A stretch of 64,000 nt of DNA from Ekhidna lutea (GTDB lineage Bacteria > Bacteroidota > Bacteroidia > Cytophagales > Cyclobacteriaceae): the NCBI RefSeq assembly GCF_900188325.1, contig NZ_FZPD01000005.1, forward strand, positions 248,001-312,000. Direction: 5' to 3'. Below are positions 27,690 to 36,007 of this stretch, in pieces (the stretch's first letter is position 1; each line of letters starts with the position of its first letter). The translations under genes were made by a program, and so were the position numbers. The notes under the pieces were generated by a model that searched no databases, was not told the DNA's origin, and was given only the letters and a program-made list of their open reading frames with translations.

Positions 27690-28412
27690 TTACAACAACT
27701 CTTTTTCCAACGCGATAGCTTTTGGGAAAAGGATATTATTCTCAAGATGAATATGTCTATGTAAATCTTCTTCAAACTCTCGTAGCATGGCATAGCTCAC
27801 ACGATAGGTATTGCATGCATGCACGGGAGGTGCGTAGTTATTGCTCAACTCAGCAATTTCTCTAAATCGATCTCCTTCAGTCGCATGTTCATGACGCATC
27901 ATGTTGATTGGGTTTTCAGCCGATCCAAAGTGTGGGGGATCCAGCCGCTCTCCGGTCTCTTTGGCTTTCATCATTTTCTTAATGAAGGGAAACAAGATCA
28001 TCTCTTCCTTTTTCATATGCATAGCCAATTCACCTGCTGACGCTTCGAACAGCTCGTGGATTTTCACTACTTCAGGATTGTGCTCTCCGTGCACCACAGC
28101 CACTTTTTTCAGGTAGGTTTTGAGCTCAGGTAGTTTTCTCTCAATATAGGTATGATGTGTTTCCACAATATAATCCGCCAGCTCATCAGGAGCCATGTCC
28201 CTCGGGTGGTCTGTCGGGATGTCTTTACCACGGATTACTTCTTCAAGTGCTCCCAATACCTCATTCTCATCGATTTTCTTGAGTGCACATGCTTCACCAA
28301 TCGTGCGATCACCATTGCAGCAGAAGTCTATGTTTCTTTCTTTAAATACAGTGGCTGTGCGGTAATCTTCCGCTACCAACTCTCCGATAATTTGTTTAGC
28401 TGTTATTGACAT
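27690..28412 (-). CDS. ric: Iron-sulphur cluster repair di-iron protein
   Basis: 240 residues. An N-terminal ScdA domain with the C31-C32 pair (NIDFCCNGDRTIGEAC) is followed by a hemerythrin-like domain with metal-binding His/Glu residues (HHTYIERKLPEL, VVHGEHNPEV, HMKKEEMILFPF, MRHEHATEGD, HRHIHLENNILFP). The Ric/YtfE/ScdA family repairs Fe-S clusters damaged by nitric oxide or oxidants. It fits the nos and cbb3 neighbourhood. The gene is 11 bp downstream of the membrane protein gene that carries the FNR-like box. Confidence 0.93.
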   Translation of the reverse strand: MSITAKQIIGELVAEDYRTATVFKERNIDFCCNGDRTIGEACALKKIDENEVLGALEEVIRGKDIPTDHPRDMAPDELADYIVETHHTYIERKLPELKTYLKKVAVVHGEHNPEVVKIHELFEASAGELAMHMKKEEMILFPFIKKMMKAKETGERLDPPHFGSAENPINMMRHEHATEGDRFREIAELSNNYAPPVHACNTYRVSYAMLREFEEDLHRHIHLENNILFPKAIALEKELL

Positions 28413-28423
28413 ATTGATTTGAT

Positions 28424-28885
28424 TTATAAAGTTCTTGATCTAAAAAGCTGAAGTCCGTATGCAAACAATCCGCAAACTTTGATGACTTCTGCAACGACGT
28501 AATAAACATGCAGATTAGAGGACATAGGTGGGTGATTGAGCATGTATAATTCGGCTCGCGCATCCAGTGCTGGGAGCAGCCAGACGGATTGGGTCAACAG
28601 GATAAGAAGTGGAAGCATCAAAATCTTAGAAGCTGTCGTCTTGATTTCCCTATCTGAAATGATACTAATCAGTAAAGAAAGTGCGAACACAATCTCTACT
28701 TTATTGAGCGCTCCAAAAACCAGTCTCCCAATCCCCAATCCCAGCGATAATGTAATGCCGGGTGCCTGGAACTTCAGCCAGGCTTCCATGAAGCTGATGG
28801 CACAGACAAATCCAATCCAAAGGAATACGACACTGATCCGTAGCGGGCTCTTCACCACCGCCTCATTCATTGTGGTTGCTTTCAT
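28424..28885 (-). CDS. Four-TM membrane protein upstream of ric
   Basis: 153 residues with four TM segments (about 17-33, 62-80, 88-104 and 125-145). Residues such as SFMEAWLKFQAPG and RAELYMLNHPP are distinctive and recur in Bacteroidota membrane proteins of unknown role near ric and cco genes. First gene of the ric operon. The FNR-like box at 28942 lies upstream, centred about 41 bp before a possible start point. Confidence 0.65.
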   Translation of the reverse strand: MKATTMNEAVVKSPLRISVVFLWIGFVCAISFMEAWLKFQAPGITLSLGLGIGRLVFGALNKVEIVFALSLLISIISDREIKTTASKILMLPLLILLTQSVWLLPALDARAELYMLNHPPMSSNLHVYYVVAEVIKVCGLFAYGLQLFRSRTL

Positions 28886-28941
28886 GCTGCAATGATCTGG
28901 AGGTATGCAGAATCAAAGAATGAGCATCGTCTTATCGAAGC

Positions 28942-28955
28942 ATGATATTAGTCAG
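28942..28955. promoter_or_regulatory. FNR/CRP-like box before the ric operon
   Basis: On the minus strand CTGAC-TAAT-ATCAT. A -7-like sequence (ATTCTTTG on the minus strand, 28914-28921) places the box centre near -41.5 of the ric operon. Confidence 0.6.
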
Positions 28956-29023
28956 TTCAATATTTATGCTAGTTTAGTTGATTGAATATTGAGCAAAATA
29001 GGGGTTTGTGTTAAATTTAGACG

Positions 29024-29641
29024 ATGTTCACTCCAGATACTTCTAAAGAAACATTTCCCATTTTAAGAAAGAAGGCTAAGAACAATAACATAGCTACAAT
29101 ATCTGTCTTATTGTATTATACTTTAGATCTGGATATTGCAAGTGTAAATCTGGGACAGGCTATACTTAAGATTGGGAATCCTGATTTCATAATATATTGG
29201 ATATGGTTCTTTTTTGGGTTTTATACTTTTAGGTTTTTACAAGCGTATTTTTCACATTCTAAAGCTGATAAGCAACTTCTGTTTTGGGAGGATAATATTT
29301 TAAGATGGGTTAAGATTTTCTTTCCACTTAAATATGATCATGCCTTCATAAATAATACAAGAAATAACGGAGAGTTTAAGAGAGATCGGATTTACAAAGG
29401 ATCTTATGAGTATCGCGAACATGGCAAAATGAAGGTCACAAATTATTATATAGAAGCACCTACTCCTGATGGGACGCATCAGTACTACATTCCTTTATCA
29501 AATTGGAAAATTAAGTTAATTCAAATCTTGATTTTTGTTCCTTGGATTCTATGGACTAATCTTTCTAAACCTGATTTTTTCACCATCCATCTTCCATTTG
29601 TTGGATATTTGATTTTGTCACTTAACTTCATATTTTTTTAA
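29024..29641 (+). CDS. Hypothetical membrane protein, AT-rich
   Basis: 205 residues, not recognised. Three or four hydrophobic segments (about 55-73, 166-180 and 186-204) flank a polar middle part rich in Asn, Lys and Tyr. Codon use is clearly more AT-rich than in the flanking ric and cco genes, and the gene sits alone between two respiratory operons, which suggests later acquisition. It could be transcribed from the region of the box at 28942. No motif for catalysis or metal binding was seen. Confidence 0.6.
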   Translation: MFTPDTSKETFPILRKKAKNNNIATISVLLYYTLDLDIASVNLGQAILKIGNPDFIIYWIWFFFGFYTFRFLQAYFSHSKADKQLLFWEDNILRWVKIFFPLKYDHAFINNTRNNGEFKRDRIYKGSYEYREHGKMKVTNYYIEAPTPDGTHQYYIPLSNWKIKLIQILIFVPWILWTNLSKPDFFTIHLPFVGYLILSLNFIFF

Positions 29642-29714
29642 AATTTTCTACTATCTATTCTGCAAGATTTCTCAGAATTTATTCTAAAAACAAATGCCTG
29701 TCGCCACTTTCGAT

Positions 29715-29728
29715 ATGACAAAAATCAT
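29715..29728. promoter_or_regulatory. FNR/CRP-like box before the cco operon
   Basis: ATGAC-AAAA-ATCAT. With TAATCTTG (29773-29780) as -7 element, the centre is about 65 bp before the start point, a class I activator position. Confidence 0.6.
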
Positions 29729-29790
29729 CCTAATCCCTAACACCCCTCATTAGCTACCCTACGTCACTCCGCTAATCTTGTCACTGGATT

Positions 29791-30000
29791 ATGAGTGTCA
29801 TATTTATTCTCATCGCATGTAGCCTGTTATTGGCAGGTACCTTCCTTGGAGCATTCCTCTGGGCTTCTCGCTCGGGGCAGTTTGAGGATGATTATACACC
29901 CTCTGTCCGTATCCTTTTTGAAGATGAAGAACCTTCGGTCTCTTCCAAAAATATCAGTAATAAACCTAGTGACCAATGTCAGAAAACAGCCAAAAAGTAG
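29791..30000 (+). CDS. ccoS: cbb3 oxidase maturation protein CcoS
   Basis: 69 residues: one N-terminal TM helix and the family signature FLWASRSGQFEDDYTPSVRILFEDE. CcoS is needed for cofactor insertion into CcoN. The gene overlaps the start of ccoNO by 25 bp. First gene of the operon ccoS-NO-Q-P-G-H. Confidence 0.92.
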   Translation: MSVIFILIACSLLLAGTFLGAFLWASRSGQFEDDYTPSVRILFEDEEPSVSSKNISNKPSDQCQKTAKK

Positions 30001-32144
30001 GTCTGGAGACCTTCCATTATGACAACACCACGGTTCGAAATTTCCTAATTGCCACCACGGTATTCGGGATTATCGGCATGTCGGTGGGACTTCTTGTTGC
30101 ATGCCAGTTCGTGTGGCCTGAAGCCAACTTCGGATTGCAATATACCACCTTCGGTAGAGTAAGACCACTGCATACTAACGCAGTGATTTTTGCTTTTGTG
30201 GGGAATGGAATTTTTGCCGGTGTATACTACTCACTTCAGCGATTGTGCAAAGCACGGATGTATAGCAATCTGCTCAGCAAGATCCATTTCTGGGGCTGGC
30301 AGTTGATCATTCTTTCGGCAGCTATTACGCTTCCTTTGGGCTTTACTTCGGGAAAGGAATACGCAGAGTTAGAATGGCCAATTGATATCGCAATTGCCTT
30401 GATCTGGGTGGTGTTCGGTCTTAATATGTTTATGACCATCGTCAAGCGAAGAGAACGTCACTTGTATGTAGCTATTTGGTTCTACATCGCCACTTTCGTG
30501 ACGGTAGCCATGCTACACATTGTCAACTCATTTGAGTTGCCAATTGACTTCATGAAGAGTTACTCCTGGTATGCTGGTGTACAAGATGCATTGGTGCAGT
30601 GGTGGTATGGTCACAATGCAGTTGCATTCTTCCTGACCACTCCATATCTGGGTTTGATGTACTATTTCATCCCGAAAGCATCCGGTCGACCGATCTACTC
30701 ATACAGACTTTCAATCATTCACTTCTGGGCATTGATTTTTATTTATATCTGGGCTGGCCCACACCACTTACTATATAATGCTTTGCCTGACTGGGCACAG
30801 TCACTGGGAGTGGTATTCTCAGTAATGCTACTGGCGCCTTCCTGGGGTGGAATGCTAAATGGACTTTTAACGCTTCGTGGAGCATGGGATAAGGTTCGTG
30901 AAGATGCCATCCTAAAATTCATGGTTGTTGCACTTACATGTTATGGAATGGCCACATTCGAGGGTCCTTTATTGTCACTTAAAAATGTGAATGCGATTGG
31001 TCACTTTACCGATTGGATTGTAGCGCACGTGCACGTGGGTGGACTGGGCTGGAATGGATTCCTGACCTTTGCCATGCTTTATTACCTGATTCCAAAGATG
31101 TATGGCACTAAGCTTCATTCACAAAAACTGGCCAATGTTCATTTCTGGATCGGAACAATGGGAATTTTGTTTTACGCAATCCCAATGTACTGGGCAGGGT
31201 TTACTCAAAGCTTAATGTGGAAACAGTTTAACCCGGATGGTACGCTTGTATACAGCAACTTCCTTGAAACTGTAACGCAGATCATCCCGATGTATGCGCT
31301 GAGAGCATTCGGCGGTTTGCTTTATCTCAGCGGTGTGTTTGTGATGGTATTCAACCTAGTGAAGACAGCTCGCTCAGGCAAATTCCAACCTAGCACCGAG
31401 GCACAGGCTGCACCATTGATGAAAGACTACAAACCTGAAAAGAGTGAGCACTGGCATAGAAGAATATTTGAATGGAAGCCGGTACGAATGCTTGTATGGA
31501 GTTTGATCATAGTAGCTATTGGAGGGGTGATTGAAATCGTACCAACCTTTTTAATACAAAGCAATGTACCCACCATTTCTACTGTGAAACCATATACAGC
31601 GCTGGAATTGAATGGACGTGATATCTATGTAAGGGAAGGTTGCTACACCTGTCACTCCCAGATGATACGGCCATTCAGGTCAGAGGTAATGCGATATGAC
31701 CCTGTGGATTTAGAATACTCAAAAGCGGGAGAGTTTGTATACGATCATCCGTTCCAGTGGGGATCCAAGCGAACAGGACCAGACCTGCATAGACTTGGAG
31801 GAAAATATCCGGATAGCTGGCACTTCTACCATATGCTGGATCCAACAAGCATGTCTCCGGGTTCAATCATGCCACCATATCCATGGCTCTTTGAGCAGGA
31901 GTGGGACAAGAAGCGAATACCGGCCAAGATTCGCGCCATGCAAACACTAGGTGTTCCGTATCCAGAGGGTTTTGATCAACAGGCGGTGGCGGATGCCGAA
32001 AATCAGGCGGCTTTGATTTCTAAAGGTCTGGAACTTGAAGGAATCAAGATGAGCAGTGATGCTGAAATCATTGCACTGATTGCCTACCTGCAACGGTTGG
32101 GCACTGATATTAAAAATGTGGAAGGAGTAGCTGAAGGGAACTAA
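29976..32144 (+). CDS. ccoNO: cbb3-type cytochrome c oxidase, fused subunits I and II
   Basis: 722 residues. Residues about 15-480 form the 12-helix CcoN subunit with heme and CuB histidines (RPLHTNAVIF, WWYGHNAVAFFLT, AGPHHLLYN, VAHVHVGGLGWNG). After one more helix (about 505-525) comes a CcoO domain with one c-type heme site C556-Y-T-C559-H560 and the methionine segment PGSIMPPYPWL. The N-O fusion is the common state in Bacteroidota. The enzyme reduces O2 with high affinity and pumps protons across the inner membrane. Confidence 0.97.
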   Translation: MSENSQKVGLETFHYDNTTVRNFLIATTVFGIIGMSVGLLVACQFVWPEANFGLQYTTFGRVRPLHTNAVIFAFVGNGIFAGVYYSLQRLCKARMYSNLLSKIHFWGWQLIILSAAITLPLGFTSGKEYAELEWPIDIAIALIWVVFGLNMFMTIVKRRERHLYVAIWFYIATFVTVAMLHIVNSFELPIDFMKSYSWYAGVQDALVQWWYGHNAVAFFLTTPYLGLMYYFIPKASGRPIYSYRLSIIHFWALIFIYIWAGPHHLLYNALPDWAQSLGVVFSVMLLAPSWGGMLNGLLTLRGAWDKVREDAILKFMVVALTCYGMATFEGPLLSLKNVNAIGHFTDWIVAHVHVGGLGWNGFLTFAMLYYLIPKMYGTKLHSQKLANVHFWIGTMGILFYAIPMYWAGFTQSLMWKQFNPDGTLVYSNFLETVTQIIPMYALRAFGGLLYLSGVFVMVFNLVKTARSGKFQPSTEAQAAPLMKDYKPEKSEHWHRRIFEWKPVRMLVWSLIIVAIGGVIEIVPTFLIQSNVPTISTVKPYTALELNGRDIYVREGCYTCHSQMIRPFRSEVMRYDPVDLEYSKAGEFVYDHPFQWGSKRTGPDLHRLGGKYPDSWHFYHMLDPTSMSPGSIMPPYPWLFEQEWDKKRIPAKIRAMQTLGVPYPEGFDQQAVADAENQAALISKGLELEGIKMSSDAEIIALIAYLQRLGTDIKNVEGVAEGN

Positions 32145-32156
32145 AAACGTACAACT

Positions 32157-32348
32157 ATGCTGAAATTTATCAAACATCATATGGAGACCATCGCAGGGAT
32201 AGAGATCTATCCCGTGATCTCCTTCGTCATCTTCTTTGTCTTTTTTATCGCATTGACAATTTATGTTTTGAAAGTAGACAAGAAGCTTTTCAATGACATT
32301 TCAAATATTCCTTTGGACTCAAACGATACCGATCATGAAGATGCTTAA
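32157..32348 (+). CDS. ccoQ: CcoQ-like small subunit
   Basis: 63 residues with one TM helix (about 18-40) and an acidic C-terminus, placed between ccoNO and ccoP as in other cbb3 loci. ATG 32157 and ATG 32181 (METIAGIEI) are both possible starts. The end overlaps ccoP by 14 bp. Identity rests mainly on size, topology and position. Confidence 0.75.
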   Translation: MLKFIKHHMETIAGIEIYPVISFVIFFVFFIALTIYVLKVDKKLFNDISNIPLDSNDTDHEDA

Positions 32349-33306
32349 GTATTTACTCATAACAGTAATGGTAGCTCTGCCCGGACTTTCTTTCGGGCAG
32401 GATGCTCCACAGCAAAGCTTTTTTGAGCTATATAAGGTGGAGATTATTCTTGCACTCATTGTCATGATTTGTGTAGTAGTGGTGTCTGCCATGTTCATCC
32501 TCTTGATGGCATTAAAGGCTGTACTTAGACTTAAACGTGCCGAAATGGGCATAGAGGAAGAGGAGAAGGAATTAATTCCAGCTAAAGAAGGGGAAGAGCA
32601 TGTTGGTTTCTGGAGAAAGTTCTGGAATAGGATCAATGCCTCTGTTCCGGTTGCACAAGAGCATGAAGTGGCAACCAGCCATGAGTACGATGGCATACGG
32701 GAGCTGGACAACAAACTTCCACCTTGGTGGCTTTATAGTTTCTATATCTCAATCGTTTTCGCAGTGTTTTACCTGATCAATTATGAGGTACTTGGTACCG
32801 GTCAAAATCAAGAGGAAGAGTTTCAGGCCGAGATGATAAAGGCAGAAGAAGATGTAAAGACCTATTTGGCATCACTGAGTGAATTAGTGGACGAAAGCAA
32901 TGTCACTTTGACAACAGAAACAGCAGATCTGGATGCAGGTAAGGCTATTTATGAGCAAAACTGTGGAGTGTGCCACGCAGCAGATGGCGGTGGCGGTGTA
33001 GGTCCCAATTTTACCGATAAATACTGGCTACATGGTGGAGATATGTCATCCATTTTTAAAACCATTAAATATGGAGTTCCGTCAAAGGGGATGATTGCCT
33101 GGGAAGCGCAGCTTTCGCCTAAAAAAATACAACAGGTAGCCAGCTACATATATATGATGGAGGGCAATGCAGCTGAAAATCCTAAGGAGCCTCAAGGCGA
33201 CTTATTTGAGCGAAATGATGCTGAAGAGACAAGTGACGAGGATGCTGACACCAATCCGGATTCCGTGGATGACGAAGCAGACCTGGAAGAAGGGGAGTGT
33301 TGCTAG
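32335..33306 (+). CDS. ccoP: cbb3 oxidase subunit III (cytochrome c), single heme site
   Basis: 323 residues from ATG 32335, which gives a clean signal peptide (ALPGLSFGQ); an upstream in-frame ATG lies inside ccoQ. Two membrane segments (about 30-55 and 133-152) frame a conserved CcoP_N motif (HEYDGIRELDNKLPPWWLY). Only one CxxCH is found (C210-G-V-C213-H214), whereas proteobacterial CcoP has two hemes. A methionine in SKGMIAW can be the axial ligand. The tail is very acidic and ends in Cys-Cys. It passes electrons to CcoO. Confidence 0.92.
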   Translation: MKMLKYLLITVMVALPGLSFGQDAPQQSFFELYKVEIILALIVMICVVVVSAMFILLMALKAVLRLKRAEMGIEEEEKELIPAKEGEEHVGFWRKFWNRINASVPVAQEHEVATSHEYDGIRELDNKLPPWWLYSFYISIVFAVFYLINYEVLGTGQNQEEEFQAEMIKAEEDVKTYLASLSELVDESNVTLTTETADLDAGKAIYEQNCGVCHAADGGGGVGPNFTDKYWLHGGDMSSIFKTIKYGVPSKGMIAWEAQLSPKKIQQVASYIYMMEGNAAENPKEPQGDLFERNDAEETSDEDADTNPDSVDDEADLEEGECC

Positions 33307-33325
33307 TCCAATATTGGGAATATAA

Positions 33326-34753
33326 ATGGCTGACGTAAAAGATATATATCAGGAGCAGGAGAGCGCTGAGGAAACGTTTCGAGATCACCTATCCACGGTG
33401 GATAAAGAGGGGAAACGTGTGTGGGTGTACCCCAAAAAACCGCGGGGTAAGTTCACCAACTATCGATCGTTAGTCAGTTATCTCCTGCTATTGTTACTAT
33501 TTGGTGCACCATTTATTAAAATAGATGGTCAGCCTTTTCTGCTCTTTAATGTTTTTCAAAGAAAGTTCATCATTTTCGGACAGGTATTCTGGCCGCAGGA
33601 TTTCTTTCTGTTTGTGATTGGCATGCTGGCCTCACTGGTATTTATCATTCTCTTCACTGTAGTATTCGGTCGTATTTTCTGTGGATGGATTTGTCCGCAG
33701 ACCATTTTCATGGAGGGAGTTTTTCGAAAGATAGAGTACTGGATTGAGGGGGATTACATGGCTCAGCGAAAACTGGATAAACAACCATGGGATAGGGAGA
33801 AACTTGTTAAAAAGTCGGTAAAACACACGCTTTTCATCATGATAAGTGTGTTGATCATGCACACCTTCATGGCCTATATGGTAGGGGTGGATGAGGTTTG
33901 GAATATTATAGAGGAGGGACCTGGAGAAAATACTGCAGGCTTCATCGCAATGTTCGTATTTACCGGACTGTTCTATGGTGTTTTTAGTCAGATGCGAGAG
34001 CAGGTTTGCACGACAATATGTCCATACGGAAGGCTGCAAGGCGTATTGTTGGACAAGCAAAGTGTGGTAGTGGCCTATGACCATGTACGAGGTGAGCCGC
34101 GGGGCAAGTTTAGAAAGGGAGAAGACCGTGAGGTAGTTGATAAAGGTGATTGCATTGATTGCAATCAGTGTGTGTACGTATGCCCGACTGGCATTGATAT
34201 TCGCAACGGCACACAACTGGAGTGTGTGAACTGTACGGCATGCATCGACGCATGTGATTCAATCATGGATCGAATAGGCAAACCACGAGGGTTGGTTCGA
34301 TACGCCTCTGAAGAAAACATAGTCGAGAGAAAGCCCTTTCACTTCACAGTGCGGATGAAAGCCTATTCGGGAGTTCTTATCCTTTTGGTTGGTGTGCTGA
34401 TTACATTATTGCTTGTGCGTTCTGATTTTGAAACCACCATTTTGAGAACCCCAGGAATCCTTTATCAGGAAAGAGAAGACGGTATGATCACGAACCTGTA
34501 CCAGGTGAAATTGGTGAACAAAACCAATGACGCTATGGATGTGCGCTTTGAGCTTATTGAACCAAATGGTAGAATAGAAATGATCGGAGGTGCTATCGAT
34601 TTAGTAGAGCAGGGGATAGGTGAGGGCGCTTTTTTCATCATCATGGATCCGAAAGACATTGAGAAAATGAGCACTATGGCAACCATTGGGGTGTATTCAG
34701 GTGATGAGTTAGTAGAAACCGTCGAGACTAAATTTTTGGGACCAACGAACTAG
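33326..34753 (+). CDS. ccoG: cbb3 oxidase accessory protein CcoG (polyferredoxin)
   Basis: 475 residues: five TM segments, the FixG/RdxA motifs CGWICPQTIFMEG and CTTICPYGRLQGVL, two 4Fe-4S clusters (CIDCNQCVYVCPTGID and CVNCTACIDACD) and a C-terminal Ig-like FixG domain facing the periplasm. CcoG reduces copper for delivery to the oxidase. 19 bp downstream of ccoP. Confidence 0.95.
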   Translation: MADVKDIYQEQESAEETFRDHLSTVDKEGKRVWVYPKKPRGKFTNYRSLVSYLLLLLLFGAPFIKIDGQPFLLFNVFQRKFIIFGQVFWPQDFFLFVIGMLASLVFIILFTVVFGRIFCGWICPQTIFMEGVFRKIEYWIEGDYMAQRKLDKQPWDREKLVKKSVKHTLFIMISVLIMHTFMAYMVGVDEVWNIIEEGPGENTAGFIAMFVFTGLFYGVFSQMREQVCTTICPYGRLQGVLLDKQSVVVAYDHVRGEPRGKFRKGEDREVVDKGDCIDCNQCVYVCPTGIDIRNGTQLECVNCTACIDACDSIMDRIGKPRGLVRYASEENIVERKPFHFTVRMKAYSGVLILLVGVLITLLLVRSDFETTILRTPGILYQEREDGMITNLYQVKLVNKTNDAMDVRFELIEPNGRIEMIGGAIDLVEQGIGEGAFFIIMDPKDIEKMSTMATIGVYSGDELVETVETKFLGPTN

Positions 34754-34796
34754 ATAATTGAGAATTGATAATGAATAATTGACAATTAAAGAATTG
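34754..34796. repeat. AATTGA-rich spacer between ccoG and ccoH
   Basis: 43 bp made of imperfect repeats of AATTGA/AATTATCA type (GATAATTGAGAATTGATAAT...). Such repetitive AT spacers are frequent in Bacteroidota genomes and can act as mobile small repeats. No promoter box was seen. Confidence 0.45.
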
Positions 34797-35228
34797 ATGA
34801 ATATGAACTGGGGAAATAAAATTGTAGTAGCATTTGTGCTCTTTGCAGCGTTCATTGGTTACATGGTAGTCAAAGCGTTTCAGGAGGATTTCGATCTGGT
34901 AGCGGAAGACTACTACGCACAGGAAATCAATTACCAGCAAAAACTAAACAGACTTTCCAATGCTTCTGAGGAAGGAAAGGAGGTATTGGTTAGCCAAAAA
35001 GACGGAGGAGTACACCTGACTTTCCCTGATAAGGGGACAACAGGGACAATCCATTTCTATCACCCGTCGAGGAAGATGTTTGATCGTACGTTTGATATTG
35101 ATTTATCAGACAGTCAGATCCAAAAGATCGATCGGTCAGAATTGATAGCCGGTAGTTATCGAGTCAACATTACCTGGCAGACAGGAGAAGAAGATTTTTA
35201 TCAGCAATCCAGCATTTACATCCAATGA
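34797..35228 (+). CDS. ccoH: FixH/CcoH family cbb3 assembly protein
   Basis: 143 residues from ATG 34797; ATG 34803 is equally possible, and a TTG at 34779 would fall in the repeat. One N-terminal TM helix (KIVVAFVLFAAFIGYMVVKA) is followed by the typical EDYYAQEINYQQKL motif and a periplasmic beta domain. It is needed for oxidase stability. The stop overlaps the next start by 4 bp. Confidence 0.88.
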   Translation: MNMNWGNKIVVAFVLFAAFIGYMVVKAFQEDFDLVAEDYYAQEINYQQKLNRLSNASEEGKEVLVSQKDGGVHLTFPDKGTTGTIHFYHPSRKMFDRTFDIDLSDSQIQKIDRSELIAGSYRVNITWQTGEEDFYQQSSIYIQ

Positions 35229-35905
35229 TAGGTGCATTCATCATCGGGTTATTTGGGAGCTTGCACTGTGTGGGCATGTGTGGTCCGGTGATGATGGCCT
35301 TTATGGGCCCTAGGCAATCTAAGACAGGTTTTGTGATGTACCATTCAGGTAGAATTCTCACTTATGTTTTGATTGGCCTGATTTTAGGACTAATTGGAGC
35401 AACAGTAGCCCTTTTCCAACTTCAGCAAATTTTAGCATTTGTTCTGGGCTTTGGCTTGATTGTCCTTTACGGAATTCCATCAATTAGGCATCAGCTGGAG
35501 CGCTTTTACTACGAGTCAAAATTTTATCATTTCTTGAAGTCATTCCTTTCAAAGAACCTTTCCATGCGAAGGCGTTGGTTTTTGAGTGGAATCGCCAATG
35601 GCTTTTTTCCGTGTGGATTGACTTATGTCGCTGCTGCGGGTGCAGTCGCGATAGGAAACTCTCTTGAAGGAGCTGCATTCATGGTGCTATTCGGACTTGG
35701 AACACTACCTGCCTTGATCACCCTTTCTTTCGCAGGGAATGTATTTTCCAGCCGATTGAAATCAATTATCCCTAGATCCATTCCTATTATTGCTATTGCC
35801 TCCGGGCTGCTTTTGATTACCAGAGGACTACTGACCACCTCCCCTCAATTTAATCAATTGGTTCAAGCCAATGCAGCTGGATTAATTACGGTTTGTGGAC
35901 TCTAA
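35225..35905 (+). CDS. TauE/SafE-like (DsbD-like) membrane protein of the cbb3 locus
   Basis: 226 residues, six TM helices. The signatures GSLHCVGMCGPVMMAFMG and GFFPCGLTYVAAAGA are those of the 'sulfite exporter TauE/SafE' group regularly encoded after ccoH. Conserved Cys and Met in helices I and IV suggest copper or thiol transfer for oxidase assembly, but this is inference. Translationally coupled to ccoH. Confidence 0.85.
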   Translation: MIGAFIIGLFGSLHCVGMCGPVMMAFMGPRQSKTGFVMYHSGRILTYVLIGLILGLIGATVALFQLQQILAFVLGFGLIVLYGIPSIRHQLERFYYESKFYHFLKSFLSKNLSMRRRWFLSGIANGFFPCGLTYVAAAGAVAIGNSLEGAAFMVLFGLGTLPALITLSFAGNVFSSRLKSIIPRSIPIIAIASGLLLITRGLLTTSPQFNQLVQANAAGLITVCGL

Positions 35906-35925
35906 TTCTCCGTTAGGGATGGGTC

Positions 35926-35939
35926 CTGATATAAATCAT
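35926..35939. promoter_or_regulatory. FNR/CRP-like box before hemN
   Basis: CTGAT-ATAA-ATCAT. The -7 box TAGCTTTG (35984-35991) places the centre about 65 bp upstream of the start point, as for the cco operon. Confidence 0.6.
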
Positions 35940-35983
35940 ATTCGACCCTTCCATTCATCAAACCAAACCCTTTTTCACGTCTC

Positions 35984-35991
35984 TAGCTTTG
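35984..35991 (+). promoter_or_regulatory. -7 promoter box (TAGCTTTG) of hemN
   Basis: Perfect TAnnTTTG, 16 bp before the ATG of hemN. Confidence 0.5.
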
Positions 35992-36007
35992 GGTCAAATT
36001 TTGATTT

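Noticed and set aside
33632-34216. 194-residue minus-strand frame inside ccoG
   Set aside because: Shadow of a strongly conserved gene; no promoter, family or codon support.
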